64,000 nt of DNA from Nocardia rhamnosiphila NBRC 108938 (GCF_000720425.1 NZ_JOAJ01000014.1:4889-68888); one strand, 5' to 3'. Counted from the stretch's first letter, positions 33,137 through 42,896 are shown. A program made the numbers and translations. The notes: generated by a model from the sequence alone, not told the origin.

Positions 33137-35701
33137 ATGGCGCCGGAGCAGACGAGCCCGTACTGGGACCGGATCGTCGGGGACCGCTGGCCGCAGATAC
33201 CGCCGTCGGCCTGGCACGGTTTGGCGGACAACGCTCGTGAGGGTGCCGCGGCCCTGAACCTGGTCGATGTGGAGCAGGCACGGCGCGCGTTCGAACAGAC
33301 GGTTCAGCAGTCGGTGGGTCTGGCGGAGATCCGGCGGGCGCTCATGGCATTGGAGGAAAATCCCCGGGCGTTCGCGGCCGCTCTCTCCGCCGCCGCGGAT
33401 ACCTTCGATACCTTCGGCGATGTGGTCCGGCGTACCCGTAACCAGATTCTCGACGTGGTCGCCGATGCCGGCGAACGGATCGAGCAGGCCACGCGGGGGG
33501 ACAACAACGACGACGGTGAGGAGGGCGACGCGGCCGAGGCCGAAGCCGATCGTCAGGCGACGGAGGCCATTCTGGATGATGCCCGGGGAGATGTGCGCGA
33601 TATCGTCGCCGCCGCACTGGGTTCGCTGGGGCCGCAGGGGCTACCGCGGCTGGACGATATCGCCGACGCTCTCGGTCAACCGGGACCGTGGCGCAAGGGT
33701 GGCGGCGTGCCCGGTGTCGGACCTCGCAGACCCGGAGCCCCCGGCCGGCCCGGCCGGCACCACGACGTTCCGCGCCACCACGGGCCGGGTTTCCAACAGG
33801 GACCCTGGGTTCCCGGCCACGACCGGCCTATGCGACCCGATCCGAATTTCGGGCAGATTCTCATAGATCTGATCGACGACCTGCTACCTCCGCAGCCGGG
33901 CCCGACGGTGTCCGGGCCGCCGCCCGCCCTCGATGTGCAACCACCGGTGGGCACCGAGGATATGCCGCCCGTGCTCACGGAGCCGGGCGGGCAGACCGAT
34001 ACCACTGGCCCGGCGCCTGTGGCAACGAACCCTGCCACCGGGGGGACCGGAGTGCCACAGCCGGGGGACCAGGTGCAGAACGCGGCTCCACCGGCCGAAA
34101 CCAGTGGAGACGGTGCCGAGACCGGCGCCGATACGGCCGCTGTCGACGAATCCACCGAAGCCACCGAATCGTCGAGCGCCGAGACCGGCGGCGAGCCCGA
34201 CGAATCCGTGCGGCCCGACCGTGAGGTCTCGGCCCCCGACGGTACCGATACGTCGGAGACCTGGGGTCTTGCCCGGTCCGCCGGTACCTACGCCACGGCG
34301 GAGTCCGACGCCGAGAGCGCGCCTCCGGGTGCCGTGCCGCCGGTACTGCCATCGGCGATGGGGCCGGTCGCGGGAACAACCACGGCGCCGGCGACAACCG
34401 GCGCGGGCACCGTGGCTCCGACCAGCAGTCCGGCGGTGAGCGGCCCCGCCGGTACCACTCCCGCGGCGGTGACATCGGCACAGGCCGGCCGGAGTGCGGT
34501 GGGACCGATCGAATCGCAGCGCGGGCCGGGCGCCACCGGTAAATCGCTCGCTTCCGCGTCCCAGCAGGGGGTCAGCGCGGCGCCCGGCGGAAAACAGCCG
34601 GTGCCGGTGCCGGTGCCGGACAGCGATCCGGGCGCCGGGAAGTCCCGGGGGCCGGGAGATCTCGTACAGGAGGCCGTCGGCGCCGCCATGACCTCGGCTT
34701 CCGCACCGGCCTTCATGGTCGGCGAACGCGTCGACGGGGACCTGGTCCTCGCGCGCACACTACTGGGCGGTATTCGTGCGGCCGCCGATTCCTGGGTCGT
34801 CGGTGTGGACTGGGCAGTGGCGATTCTGCGCCACTCCAGCGGGGTCAGCGCTTTCGTCACGTCGAACGAGGGCCGCGGCTGGTTGCCTGCCCGGCTCCAC
34901 CTGCCCACCGAAGTGTCGTTGCCGTGGCTGTGGGCCGTATCCGAGGGGTCGGGGTGGGAAGGTACGGCGGACCCCGCGCGGATCCTGGTGGAGTTCGCGA
35001 TCGCCTGGGGTGCGAAGTCCGGTTCGAAATTGTCCGCGCTGGCCTCGTCGCAGCCCATGGATCCCGTGCTGGGCGGGCGGCTGGGCACCGTGGCGCTGGC
35101 CGGGTCGGTGGCGGCCTCGGACACCATGGATCTGCGCAGTCCCGCCCCGGGCATGCTGGATCGCCTGGGAATCACGTCCTCGCCCCGCCTGCTCGACCGC
35201 GCGGCCAAGGTCCTCGACCGCGATATCGCGCTGCGCTGTCTGGAGCTGGCGGTCGACGCGCATATCCGGGTCCAGCGCGCGGGACTCGCGACGGTGGACA
35301 CGATGGAGGCGCCGGAGATCAGGCTGCGGATCCTGCGCGCGCTGCGCGACGGCCGAGAGTTCGCCGACAGTTGGTGGGAGGAACTCCAGGATGCCGACGA
35401 TCTGATTGCCGCGACCGTGCTCGGACACCGTGCCGACACCAGTCGAATCGGACTCGGAGAGCTCCGTTCCGGCGCGGCCGATCCAGATTCGGGTTCGGAG
35501 TTGTCGATATTGCGCGCCCTCACTTTTCAACGTCGCTGCAACGAGCTGGTTCTGCTCTTGGTGGAGGAGAAATCGCGCCAGACACTGCGCGACTCGGTAT
35601 ACGCGCACGCCCAAGTGCTGGGACATCCGCTGTTCGCGGCGCCGCCGGCGGCCCCACCGGCCCCGCGGCGGTCGACCGTCACCACCGGTGATCGACGGTG
35701 A
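33137..35701 (+). CDS. Large ESX-associated protein with shared C-terminal domain (1)
   Basis: 854 residues. Residues 1-190 are helical, followed by a long Pro/Gly/Thr-rich disordered stretch to about 510. A C-terminal domain of about 320 residues contains VDWAVAILRH...FVTSNEGRGWLPARLHLP...LPWLW, then DSWWEELQDADDLIAA and FQRRCNELVLLL. The protein at 35793 repeats this domain closely. From memory it resembles the DUF5631/DUF5632 region of mycobacterial proteins such as Rv3899c; unverified. The N-terminus is unlike its paralogue's, so domain shuffling is likely. ATG 33137. Confidence 0.78.
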   Translation: MAPEQTSPYWDRIVGDRWPQIPPSAWHGLADNAREGAAALNLVDVEQARRAFEQTVQQSVGLAEIRRALMALEENPRAFAAALSAAADTFDTFGDVVRRTRNQILDVVADAGERIEQATRGDNNDDGEEGDAAEAEADRQATEAILDDARGDVRDIVAAALGSLGPQGLPRLDDIADALGQPGPWRKGGGVPGVGPRRPGAPGRPGRHHDVPRHHGPGFQQGPWVPGHDRPMRPDPNFGQILIDLIDDLLPPQPGPTVSGPPPALDVQPPVGTEDMPPVLTEPGGQTDTTGPAPVATNPATGGTGVPQPGDQVQNAAPPAETSGDGAETGADTAAVDESTEATESSSAETGGEPDESVRPDREVSAPDGTDTSETWGLARSAGTYATAESDAESAPPGAVPPVLPSAMGPVAGTTTAPATTGAGTVAPTSSPAVSGPAGTTPAAVTSAQAGRSAVGPIESQRGPGATGKSLASASQQGVSAAPGGKQPVPVPVPDSDPGAGKSRGPGDLVQEAVGAAMTSASAPAFMVGERVDGDLVLARTLLGGIRAAADSWVVGVDWAVAILRHSSGVSAFVTSNEGRGWLPARLHLPTEVSLPWLWAVSEGSGWEGTADPARILVEFAIAWGAKSGSKLSALASSQPMDPVLGGRLGTVALAGSVAASDTMDLRSPAPGMLDRLGITSSPRLLDRAAKVLDRDIALRCLELAVDAHIRVQRAGLATVDTMEAPEIRLRILRALRDGREFADSWWEELQDADDLIAATVLGHRADTSRIGLGELRSGAADPDSGSELSILRALTFQRRCNELVLLLVEEKSRQTLRDSVYAHAQVLGHPLFAAPPAAPPAPRRSTVTTGDRR

Positions 35702-35730
35702 AAACAGCGCTTCTGCCCGACCGTAGGATC

Positions 35731-35746
35731 TCCCCATAGTTGGGAA
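35731..35746 (+). promoter_or_regulatory. Palindromic operator, motif B, site 2
   Basis: TCCCCA-TAGT-TGGGAA, exact motif B, 47 bases before the start of the EspC-like gene at 35793. Confidence 0.75.
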
Positions 35747-35792
35747 GAATCGACAATGAGGAGAATCGCTGGTGGGAAAGGATTGATCGAGC

Positions 35793-37811
35793 ATGCCGGA
35801 ATGGTTGGATATCGACCCTGCGGTACTGCGTCAGCTGGCACTTCAGCACGATCAAGTAGCGGCGGAGACCCGGGAATGGGCTCAGCCGCCATCCGAATGG
35901 CTCGCCAACTTCGAACCCACCTACGGCAAGATCGCCAATCCGGTCAAGGAAGCGCTGGAACGGTATTACGACGCTCGGCTACGCGCCGGCGAGGCCCTGG
36001 CCAGGGAACACGAACAAACCGCTCTCTCGCTGCGTCAATCCGCCGATGCCTATGAGCGGACCGACTCGGAAGCCGCCGTGAGCGTCGGCCGTTCGGGCGA
36101 GGATGCCGGCGGTCGCGGCGCGACATTCGGCGATCCGGTCACTGCCGGATTCGCTCCCAATTCGACAGCTCCGAACAGTCAGCTGGGCGCACCTGTGGTC
36201 ACCGGTCCCGGCGCGGGCACGGGTGCAGGCCCCTCGGCACCCCCGGGACAGATGGATCCGGCGGCCGCCGCGAATGGTGCCGCACAGGGCCCGAGCGGTG
36301 CCCCGCCCGGACAGGGCCAGAACGGCGTTGCCGCCGGCGGCGCCACCACCGGCGGCGTCACCGCAACGCCCGGCGCGGTGCCGTCCGCCGAGCACACGGC
36401 GGGGGCGGGAACCGCACCTGCGGGCAATACGGTCCCGGGCGCCCCGGCGGGTGCCGGAACGGTTCCGCCCGGTGGCGCGCTGGTCGGCGGGCCTCTCGGG
36501 GCCGGCACCGGCTCCGGCGACGACCGCGGTACGACCGCGACCCCGGCCGGCGGCGCGAACGCACAGGACGGGACCGCCGTTCCGGTGGCCGGGGCTCCGA
36601 CACCTTTCAACTCGGCGGTGGCCTCGGCGAAGGACAAGGAAGCCGAGCCCGCCTACATCGTCGGCGATGCGGTGAACGAGGACCTCCTGATCGCCAAGAC
36701 CCTGCTCGGGGCGGTTCTGGCCGCTACCGGCGAGGCGGTTGGAATAACCTGGGCGGTGGCGGTATTGCGCGGTCCCGCCGGTGCGGGTCTGTTCATCACC
36801 TCCAATGAGGGCCGGGGCTGGCTCCCCGCCGGTCTGTTCCTGCCGCGCCAGGTGTCGACACCGTGGCTGTGGGACGAACTGCTCGGTGCCGACGGTGAGG
36901 TCGCCGCACCGTGGGAGGGGATTTCGGATCCGGCGCGGACCCTGGTCGAATTCGGCCGGGCCTGGGGCGCGAAAGCCAATGCGGTCCTTTCCGCGATCGC
37001 CTCCTCCGGTCCGATCGACCCCGTCCTGCGGAGCCGGCTGAGCGAGGTCGCCATGCAGGGTCTCGTCGAGCCCGGGTCCGATCTCGATCTCCGGGTGCTC
37101 ACCCCCGATACCACCGACCGGCTCGGCCTCACCGGTTCCGTGCCGGCGCTGGAATCGGTGGCCGCGGTGCCGGACGCCCAGGTGCACAGGCGCGTTGTAG
37201 AACTCGCGCTGGACGCTCATGCTCAGCTCGGCCGCTCCGTTTCGCAGCATTTCGACAGCTCCGGTTCACGTGCGATCCGGGATCGGATCCTGGCGAAGGT
37301 GCAGGCCGGCGAGGATGTGCCCGCGTCCTGGTGGGACGAACTCCGTGACGCGGACGATCTCCTTGCCGCGGAGATGGTTTCGCAGCGGCTCGATGTGGGC
37401 CGGGTCGATCTCGGCGCCATCCGGGTGGACGACGAAGTGAGCGCACTGCGGGCCATGGTGTGGGATCGGCGCTGCAACGAGCTGGTGGCGCTCCTGGCAG
37501 AGGAGCCGGAACGGCAAGTCCTCCGAGATGCGGTATACGCGCATCAGGAGATCCTCGCCCATCCCTCGTTCGTGGCTGCTCCGGCGGCCGTGGCCACGGG
37601 TACCGAGGAGCAGGTGGTGCGGCCGGTCGCCGGCGGGTCCGGAGTTTCGGCCCCGGCGGAACAGGCCGGCGCCGCCACGGAGTCGGCGCCACCGAGTGCG
37701 AGCGGTCCGCCGAACGGCGCGGTCGCCGCTCCCGAAACCGGTGGTCCACCGCGCGGCGTGCTGCCGCCGTCGGTGACACCGCCGCCCGAGACGCGGGACT
37801 CCTCGTTCTGA
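35793..37811 (+). CDS. EspC-like N-terminus fused to shared C-terminal domain (2)
   Basis: 672 residues. Residues 1-100 form an EspC-like helical hairpin ending with Tyr87-Glu-Arg-Thr-Asp91, a YxxxD type VII secretion signal. A disordered Gly/Pro/Ala-rich stretch runs to about 280. The C-terminal domain is the one found at 33137: ITWAVAVLRG, FITSNEGRGWLPAGLFLP, STPWLWDE, ASWWDELRDADDLLA, WDRRCNELVALL. It is thus a probable secreted protein whose paralogue lacks the signal hairpin. ATG 35793 has AAAGG upstream. Motif B precedes it, and a hairpin terminator follows. Confidence 0.82.
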   Translation: MPEWLDIDPAVLRQLALQHDQVAAETREWAQPPSEWLANFEPTYGKIANPVKEALERYYDARLRAGEALAREHEQTALSLRQSADAYERTDSEAAVSVGRSGEDAGGRGATFGDPVTAGFAPNSTAPNSQLGAPVVTGPGAGTGAGPSAPPGQMDPAAAANGAAQGPSGAPPGQGQNGVAAGGATTGGVTATPGAVPSAEHTAGAGTAPAGNTVPGAPAGAGTVPPGGALVGGPLGAGTGSGDDRGTTATPAGGANAQDGTAVPVAGAPTPFNSAVASAKDKEAEPAYIVGDAVNEDLLIAKTLLGAVLAATGEAVGITWAVAVLRGPAGAGLFITSNEGRGWLPAGLFLPRQVSTPWLWDELLGADGEVAAPWEGISDPARTLVEFGRAWGAKANAVLSAIASSGPIDPVLRSRLSEVAMQGLVEPGSDLDLRVLTPDTTDRLGLTGSVPALESVAAVPDAQVHRRVVELALDAHAQLGRSVSQHFDSSGSRAIRDRILAKVQAGEDVPASWWDELRDADDLLAAEMVSQRLDVGRVDLGAIRVDDEVSALRAMVWDRRCNELVALLAEEPERQVLRDAVYAHQEILAHPSFVAAPAAVATGTEEQVVRPVAGGSGVSAPAEQAGAATESAPPSASGPPNGAVAAPETGGPPRGVLPPSVTPPPETRDSSF

Positions 37812-37821
37812 GATCCCGATG

Positions 37822-37858
37822 GCAGACCTCCGGTTAGTGCCATGAGGAAGGTCTGCCT
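37822..37858 (+). terminator. Hairpin terminator
   Basis: GGCAGACCT (37822-37830) pairs exactly with AGGTCTGCC (37850-37858) across a 19-base loop, 11 bases after the stop of the preceding gene. Confidence 0.7.
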
Positions 37859-38259
37859 GCGGAAGACCGTGCCGCGCGAGTATCGATGCCCCGGGCTCTA
37901 TTCGGTGTGGGTGGACCGCCCCTGACGAAATGCGTGCCGGATACCTTTTACGGCAGGTGCGGCCGGTCGTTGCTCAACTGGTGGGTGGTCGCGGCCGGCC
38001 CGGAGGCAGCGGTTCAACACGCCCGCGCGGCCGTCCGGGAACCTCGGATTCGGCGTACGGCGATGCCACGGGAGACGTGGGCCGATGAGTGGGCCGGTCG
38101 TGCACTGTCGGCCGGTCTGTAGTACCGCCCGCCTCCAGATCGGGGTCGTCCGTACTGTGGGCAGCATGCTGCCCGAGCCGTCGACGCGGCGGCGGCGCAT
38201 GGAAGATCGGGGTGCGCTTGTTCCCGGGACAGCCGGGGGAATCGGCTACGGTATGTGCC
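37859..38259. other. Intergenic region, nothing recognised
   Basis: About 400 bases between a rightward operon end and the end of the leftward DUF4226-like gene. Open frames here have no ribosome site or family-like sequence. Confidence 0.4.
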
Positions 38260-39378
38260 CTAGACCTGTTTGCTGGGAGTTGTCGGGCCGTACGGAATAT
38301 TGTTCTGCGGATCGGTCGAACCCGGATTCGGTGCTGGATTCTCGCCCGGTGTGGGCGTCGCACCGGCGGGCGGAAGAGGGGCCGTCGGGTCGGAGGCCGG
38401 GCCCTGTGCCGAGGGGGCGGGCTGCCCTTCGGGCTCGTCCTCGCCGTCCTTGTCTTTGTCTTCCTTCTGGCCGAGGAGCTCGGGCAGCTGGCCGAGCATG
38501 GGCATGAGCGCCATCGGCAGCATGGCCAGCATCGGCAGCATGGAACCGAGACCGCCCGCCGCCGCTCCCGCGGCACCGGCGGCGCCACCGGCGGAGCCAC
38601 CCGAACCGGATCCACCCGAACCGGATCCGCCGCCGGCGGCGCCGACGTTCACATCCTGGGCGGCCGTGACCACTTCGTTCACCTTCGCCACCGCGGTGGC
38701 GATATGGTCCATCACCGCGGCCGCCTGGGCGGAACTGAGCTTCTTCGAAGCGACCGTCAGCAAGGCGGCGTTCAGGTCGCCCTCGATATGCACGATCTTC
38801 AACAGCGTCTGTGCCTGTTCGGCGGCGACCACCTGCGAGGTTCCGTCCACCTGCGCGTCCATGTCGACAAGCGAATCCTGGCGCGCGCTTGCCGAGTACA
38901 CCTGCTGCTTGTACAACTCGACGCCCTTACCCGAGCCCGGCATGTTCGCGGCCTGGACCTTGATCGGCGTTCTGCCGCCGCGCGGCGGGGGCGGGGGGTC
39001 GGACCGGCCGAACCCGAGCACATCCACCGATTTCTGCATCGTATCCTCGGCGTCGGCTATGAAATTGTTCACGATACTGTTGGTTTCGGAGTCCACCTTC
39101 ATCCGAACCAGCTCGACCTTGTGCAGTGGTTTCGCGGGGCCCGATCGGTCGGTGACCAGTAACCCGTCCTCGGTGGCCGGACCGTCGGTGCTCGCCGCGA
39201 CGGGCTTGCCGGTGGCGGGGTCCGTTCTGCCCATCAGGGTGGTCGGCCGGTCCTCCGGGGCGCCGGGAACCGGCTGACCGGGGCGTGGGTCACCCGGCCG
39301 GGGGCCGCCGGGCGGCCGCCGATCGTCCGGTTTCGTTCCGGGGGTGTCGATATCCGCGTCTGCTGTCGCTGTATCCAT
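38260..39378 (-). CDS. DUF4226-like ESX-associated protein
   Basis: 372 residues. A Pro/Gly/Asp-rich N-terminus (1-75) precedes a helical middle (YKQQVYSASARQDSLVDMDAQ, then LLKIVHIEGDLNAALLTVAS and AAAVMDHIATAVAKVNEVV, about 150-235) resembling the DUF4226 helical domain seen in mycobacterial ESX-associated proteins. A Gly/Ser hinge with a hydrophobic Met/Leu patch (GSMLPMLAMLPMALMPML) and an acidic Pro-rich tail end the protein. It is divergent from the NlpC/P60 gene at 39570, which carries a similar helical domain, so the two may work together. ATG 39376-39378. Confidence 0.65.
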   Translation of the reverse strand: MDTATADADIDTPGTKPDDRRPPGGPRPGDPRPGQPVPGAPEDRPTTLMGRTDPATGKPVAASTDGPATEDGLLVTDRSGPAKPLHKVELVRMKVDSETNSIVNNFIADAEDTMQKSVDVLGFGRSDPPPPPRGGRTPIKVQAANMPGSGKGVELYKQQVYSASARQDSLVDMDAQVDGTSQVVAAEQAQTLLKIVHIEGDLNAALLTVASKKLSSAQAAAVMDHIATAVAKVNEVVTAAQDVNVGAAGGGSGSGGSGSGGSAGGAAGAAGAAAGGLGSMLPMLAMLPMALMPMLGQLPELLGQKEDKDKDGEDEPEGQPAPSAQGPASDPTAPLPPAGATPTPGENPAPNPGSTDPQNNIPYGPTTPSKQV

Positions 39379-39421
39379 CCGCTGTCGTCGCCTCCCGTGA
39401 TGTCTTCTTCATTGTGTTGTC

Positions 39422-39437
39422 TTCCTAGAGATGGGAA
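39422..39437. promoter_or_regulatory. Degenerate motif B, site 3
   Basis: TTCCTA-GAGA-TGGGAA: the right half is exact, the left half has two changes, but the palindrome remains recognisable. It lies in the 191-base divergent gap between the DUF4226-like and NlpC/P60 genes. Confidence 0.45.
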
Positions 39438-39461
39438 TAGGAGGAATGCCGTTCATCCGCG

Positions 39462-39488
39462 TGTTGTCGCATAGTCGAACGGACAACA
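39462..39488. promoter_or_regulatory. Inverted repeat in divergent promoter region
   Basis: TGTTGTC (39462-39468) and GACAACA (39482-39488) are exact inverted copies 13 bases apart, about 82 bases before the rightward start. Possible regulator site; it differs from motifs A and B. Confidence 0.4.
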
Positions 39489-39569
39489 TAGGCTTGATTG
39501 CCGAGAAATTGCCCGGGGTGCTGGGGCAGAGAGGTAAGTCGGTGCGATGAGCGATGATGAGCTGATCGC

Positions 39570-40532
39570 ATGCCGGCACTGACCGACGATGTGCACGGTG
39601 TGTTGCGCGAGCTGCTCGGGCTGTACGGGGCCGGGCAGCCGTCCGAACGCGCGGCCGCCGTGCTTGCGCAATCCATGGCGGCGGACCTGTCCCGGCTGTC
39701 CGGCGGGGGTGCCCGCGGCTACGGTGACGCGCTCGGGATCCAGCGTACGGTGCTCGACACGCAGTACGGCCGGGACGGTGTCGTCACCAAGACCGTCGGT
39801 GAGTCGGGGGCCGGGACGCTGAACGGGCGCGGGGTGCTGAGCAGTCAGATCTCCGATCTCCAGGCGCGGATCCAGGCCATCACCACTATCGGTGACACCC
39901 GGTTCAGCGGCCCGGCCCTACTCGATTCGGCCCAGCAGACCATCACGAACGCGACCAGGCAGGTGAACGCCGATATCGACGCGGCACGCAGACAGGCGGC
40001 TCAGATAATGCCGCCGGTGGCGCTCGCCGAGCGCACTCGAAAAGCGTCTCCTCCGCCCCGGAAAAGGCGACGGCGGCGACCCCGCATGGTGTCCGCGCAA
40101 CAGGTCGCGAATCAGCCGACCCGACGCGGTATACGCCGCAACTGGGACAAGACCCGAGGCGGGCGGGCCGCTCAGGCGGCCGACGGCGCGCTCGGCCTGC
40201 CCTATATCTGGGGTGGTGGTGGCGCCGGCGGACCCAGCGGGGGCGGTTTCGATTGCTCCGGGCTGACCCAGTACGCCATCGCGCAGGCCACGAACGGCGA
40301 GGTGGTCCTACCGCGGACCACTTACGATCAGATCTACGCCGGTGAACGAATCGATCCCCGTGAGGTGCGCGCCGGTGATCTCGTGTTCCCGGCTTCGTCG
40401 TTCAGCTCTCGTGGGCCGGAACACGTTCAACTCGCCGCGGGCAACGGTATGGTGATCGAGGCACCCTATTCCGGTGCCACGGTTACCTATTCGCCCATGC
40501 CGCCCAGTGCTGTCGTGGTACGGGTCGTCTGA
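39570..40532 (+). CDS. NlpC/P60 hydrolase with DUF4226-like helical domain
   Basis: 320 residues. An N-terminal helical domain (about 1-145, including ALGIQRTVLDTQYGRDGVV and LLDSAQQTITNATRQV) resembles DUF4226. A basic linker PPPRKRRRRRPRM follows, then a NlpC/P60 domain with catalytic Cys229 in FDCSGLTQYA and His near 285 in EHVQLAAGNG. There is no signal peptide, so export may depend on the ESX or type IV-like machine. Such an enzyme could open the wall locally. It is followed by the CpnT-like gene 24 bases later. Confidence 0.87.
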   Translation: MPALTDDVHGVLRELLGLYGAGQPSERAAAVLAQSMAADLSRLSGGGARGYGDALGIQRTVLDTQYGRDGVVTKTVGESGAGTLNGRGVLSSQISDLQARIQAITTIGDTRFSGPALLDSAQQTITNATRQVNADIDAARRQAAQIMPPVALAERTRKASPPPRKRRRRRPRMVSAQQVANQPTRRGIRRNWDKTRGGRAAQAADGALGLPYIWGGGGAGGPSGGGFDCSGLTQYAIAQATNGEVVLPRTTYDQIYAGERIDPREVRAGDLVFPASSFSSRGPEHVQLAAGNGMVIEAPYSGATVTYSPMPPSAVVVRVV

Positions 40533-40556
40533 ATCGTCTGAGCGGAACTCTCGCCT

Positions 40557-42326
40557 TTGGCTATCGAGATACCACACGAAGTGGCGACGTTCCTGAACTT
40601 CATCGGCGTCCCGTATCCGGATATCAACGAGGACCAGGTTCGGGAACTGGCCGGTCACGTCCGCACTTTCGCCGACGAGGTCGCCGGGACCCACGGCGCG
40701 GCGACCGGTGCGATCACCGACATGGGATCGGTTTACCAAGGGCAGTCGTATCGCGCGCTGGTGGCGTCCTGGGCGAGCTTGAGTTCGTCGCATATGGAAA
40801 GGCTGGACGAGTTGTGCCGGGCCGTGGCGACGGCTCTGGAGATCGCGGCCGAAGTGATCACCGTGGTGAAGGTGGCGGTACTGACCGAGCTCGCGGTGCT
40901 GGCCGCCGCCTATGCCGCGGCGATGGCGGCCACCGTGGCGACTTCGGGGGCCTCGGTGGCACTGAGCCAGTCCATTTCACTCGCGGCCCGACGGCTGGTC
41001 AAGGCCATGGAGGAGATGCTCATCGGCTACATCGTGGCCGAGGTACTGGGTAAGGCCATCGAACCGCTCGAGGACGCGGTCGCGGACATGATCAACGGCG
41101 TGGTCTACAACACCACTGCCGATCTGCTGGGCGTCGATACCGGCGGCAAAGATGTCGTGTACATCGATCCCGACGAGGTGCGCCGCTACGCCCAGGTCCT
41201 CGACGACCACGCGGACGACATCATGAAGCACGCGGAGAAGTTCGCCAACGGTGTCGCCGCGCTCGATTTCACGACGCCGGTCGGCCTACCCGGTGCGAGT
41301 GCTCCGGTGACCCAGGAGGGGGGACCCCCGAACAGCCCGGCTGCGAGCGCACCGGTTCGGCAGGTGCCACAGGAAGTGGCTACTACGCCGCGGAACTGGA
41401 TACCTGAGTCCACCGTAGGTGCGGTGCCCGCCCAGGACGCGGGAGCGCCTGCTCATGCCGACGACAGGTCGCCGGCGGCGGAGGCTCCGCCGCAGAGTGC
41501 GACGGGCTCTCCCGCAGCGGGGCCCGCCGCGGCCGGACAGAGCGGTGTGCCGGGTGCGAGCGCCGGAACCGGACCGGGGCAGGCCGAGGACCTGCGGGCC
41601 CCGGGCCCGCCCGTCGAGAGTCCCGCGGTCGACGCGCAAACGACGGAGCCTCCGGGGGAACGGTCACCGGTTGTGGACGGCCGGGAGCCGGATTCCGCCG
41701 CTACCCGGATATCGGCGGCGTCCGGCGACGATATGGCGGGCGCGAACCCGGGCGACCTGGGAGGTGGAGCCGAGCAATCGGCGCAGGGGGCCGGTGCGGG
41801 TGGTGTGGACTCGGCCCGCGGCGTGGAAGCCGCAAGTGTTCCGCCCGGCCGGATCGGGGATCCCGGCGGCGCGTCGACCGGAGGTGGCGGCGGCCCGGCC
41901 AGTCCGTGGAATCGTCAGTCGTCCGCGCCGGGCGGATCGCCCGCCGGATCCGGGAACACCGCACCCGGGGGACGTGGCCGCCGCCGCGGGACCGACGGCG
42001 ATAAGCCGGGCCGTACCGCGGGCGGTCGGCGTCGTCGGGCCGCCCGGCAGAACCCGTGGTCGGCTCGACCGGCCGCGACGTCCGCACCGGCGCGTACGCC
42101 GTGGGGTAAACCGGCCGAGCGCACCGAGCCGGCGGTTCCCGCCGTGGCGGCGGAGGGGGATGTGCCACCGCCCGTGGTACCGGCCGACCGGGATCGGAAG
42201 GATGGCACCGAAGGGAAGGACGGCGCCGCACGGGAATCGGCGGGGCGGGCGCACCAACCGGATACCGGCGGGCCGGCGGTCTCCGCGCCGGTTCGCGCGG
42301 ACGAAGGCCCGCCGCCGCGCGGGTGA
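40557..42326 (+). CDS. CpnT-like N-terminal (WXG100-like) protein lacking a toxin domain
   Basis: 589 residues. Residues 1-200 match the N-terminal domain of CpnT-type proteins: IEIPHEVATFLNFIGVPYPDINEDQVRELA, MGSVYQGQSYRALVASWASLSSSHM, then a hydrophobic helical stretch. An EspC-like helix pair (VYIDPDEVRRYAQVLDDHADDIMKHAEKF) follows. From about 245 the chain is Pro/Gly/Ala-rich and disordered to the end. Where CpnT (Rv3903c) carries a C-terminal toxin, here nothing catalytic is seen. The first codon is TTG 40557 by alignment with the family; no better start is in frame. Confidence 0.75.
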   Translation: MAIEIPHEVATFLNFIGVPYPDINEDQVRELAGHVRTFADEVAGTHGAATGAITDMGSVYQGQSYRALVASWASLSSSHMERLDELCRAVATALEIAAEVITVVKVAVLTELAVLAAAYAAAMAATVATSGASVALSQSISLAARRLVKAMEEMLIGYIVAEVLGKAIEPLEDAVADMINGVVYNTTADLLGVDTGGKDVVYIDPDEVRRYAQVLDDHADDIMKHAEKFANGVAALDFTTPVGLPGASAPVTQEGGPPNSPAASAPVRQVPQEVATTPRNWIPESTVGAVPAQDAGAPAHADDRSPAAEAPPQSATGSPAAGPAAAGQSGVPGASAGTGPGQAEDLRAPGPPVESPAVDAQTTEPPGERSPVVDGREPDSAATRISAASGDDMAGANPGDLGGGAEQSAQGAGAGGVDSARGVEAASVPPGRIGDPGGASTGGGGGPASPWNRQSSAPGGSPAGSGNTAPGGRGRRRGTDGDKPGRTAGGRRRRAARQNPWSARPAATSAPARTPWGKPAERTEPAVPAVAAEGDVPPPVVPADRDRKDGTEGKDGAARESAGRAHQPDTGGPAVSAPVRADEGPPPRG

Positions 42327-42528
42327 ACAGATCCGCGTACCTCCGCAGCCGCTTCGGCCGGGCGCTTGCTGCGTATCTCCGGCCGGGGTCGGCCCGCAAT
42401 CGGTCTTCGCTCGATCGAGCCCCTCGGGTGCGGCGGCCGATGGCTCGCTGTTTCCATCGGCCGCCGCGAAGTAGGTCATCAGGGATGAGGGAACTGGTGA
42501 CCTGCCGCCAACTATAGCTACAAACAAT

Positions 42529-42554
42529 GTGCCGTTCAACAACGGCACTATTAT
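42529..42554 (+). promoter_or_regulatory. Motif A palindrome, site 3, with abutting -10
   Basis: GTGCCGTT-CAAC-AACGGCAC (42529-42548) is a perfect 8+4+8 palindrome. TATTAT (42549-42554) abuts it as a -10 candidate; the bases before it (AACAAT) are a poor -35. Confidence 0.7.
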
Positions 42555-42880
42555 CAGGAGAGGGAATTTTGTCCGGTTTGGATAGCGGGCGGGTTGCCGG
42601 ACCGCCGCTGTCGCCGACGACGCCGAAAGTCAGTGCTGTCAAGCTATTTCATGCGCAGAACAGTGCGTTCGCGATGTGGTTCACGGCCGATTTCGGCGGT
42701 GGAGTACTTGGGTCCGGCACGAAACCGGCTGGTACTTTATCGCTGGATTACGGCTCGTTCCCTGATGGGAATGTGCCCTATTGGGTTTTGCGGCTTTCGT
42801 CCGTATTGCCGCCCGTATCGGCCCGCCCGTCCGATTCGGGCGCCGAATACTCGACCGGCGGCCGCGCTTCGCGGACCTAC

Positions 42881-42896
42881 TTCCCAGTGCGGGGAA
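42881..42896 (+). promoter_or_regulatory. Motif B, site 4 (one mismatch)
   Basis: TTCCCA-GTGC-GGGGAA: a symmetric variant of motif B, 75 bases before the eccA start. TACCCT at 42930-42935 is a possible -10. Confidence 0.55.
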
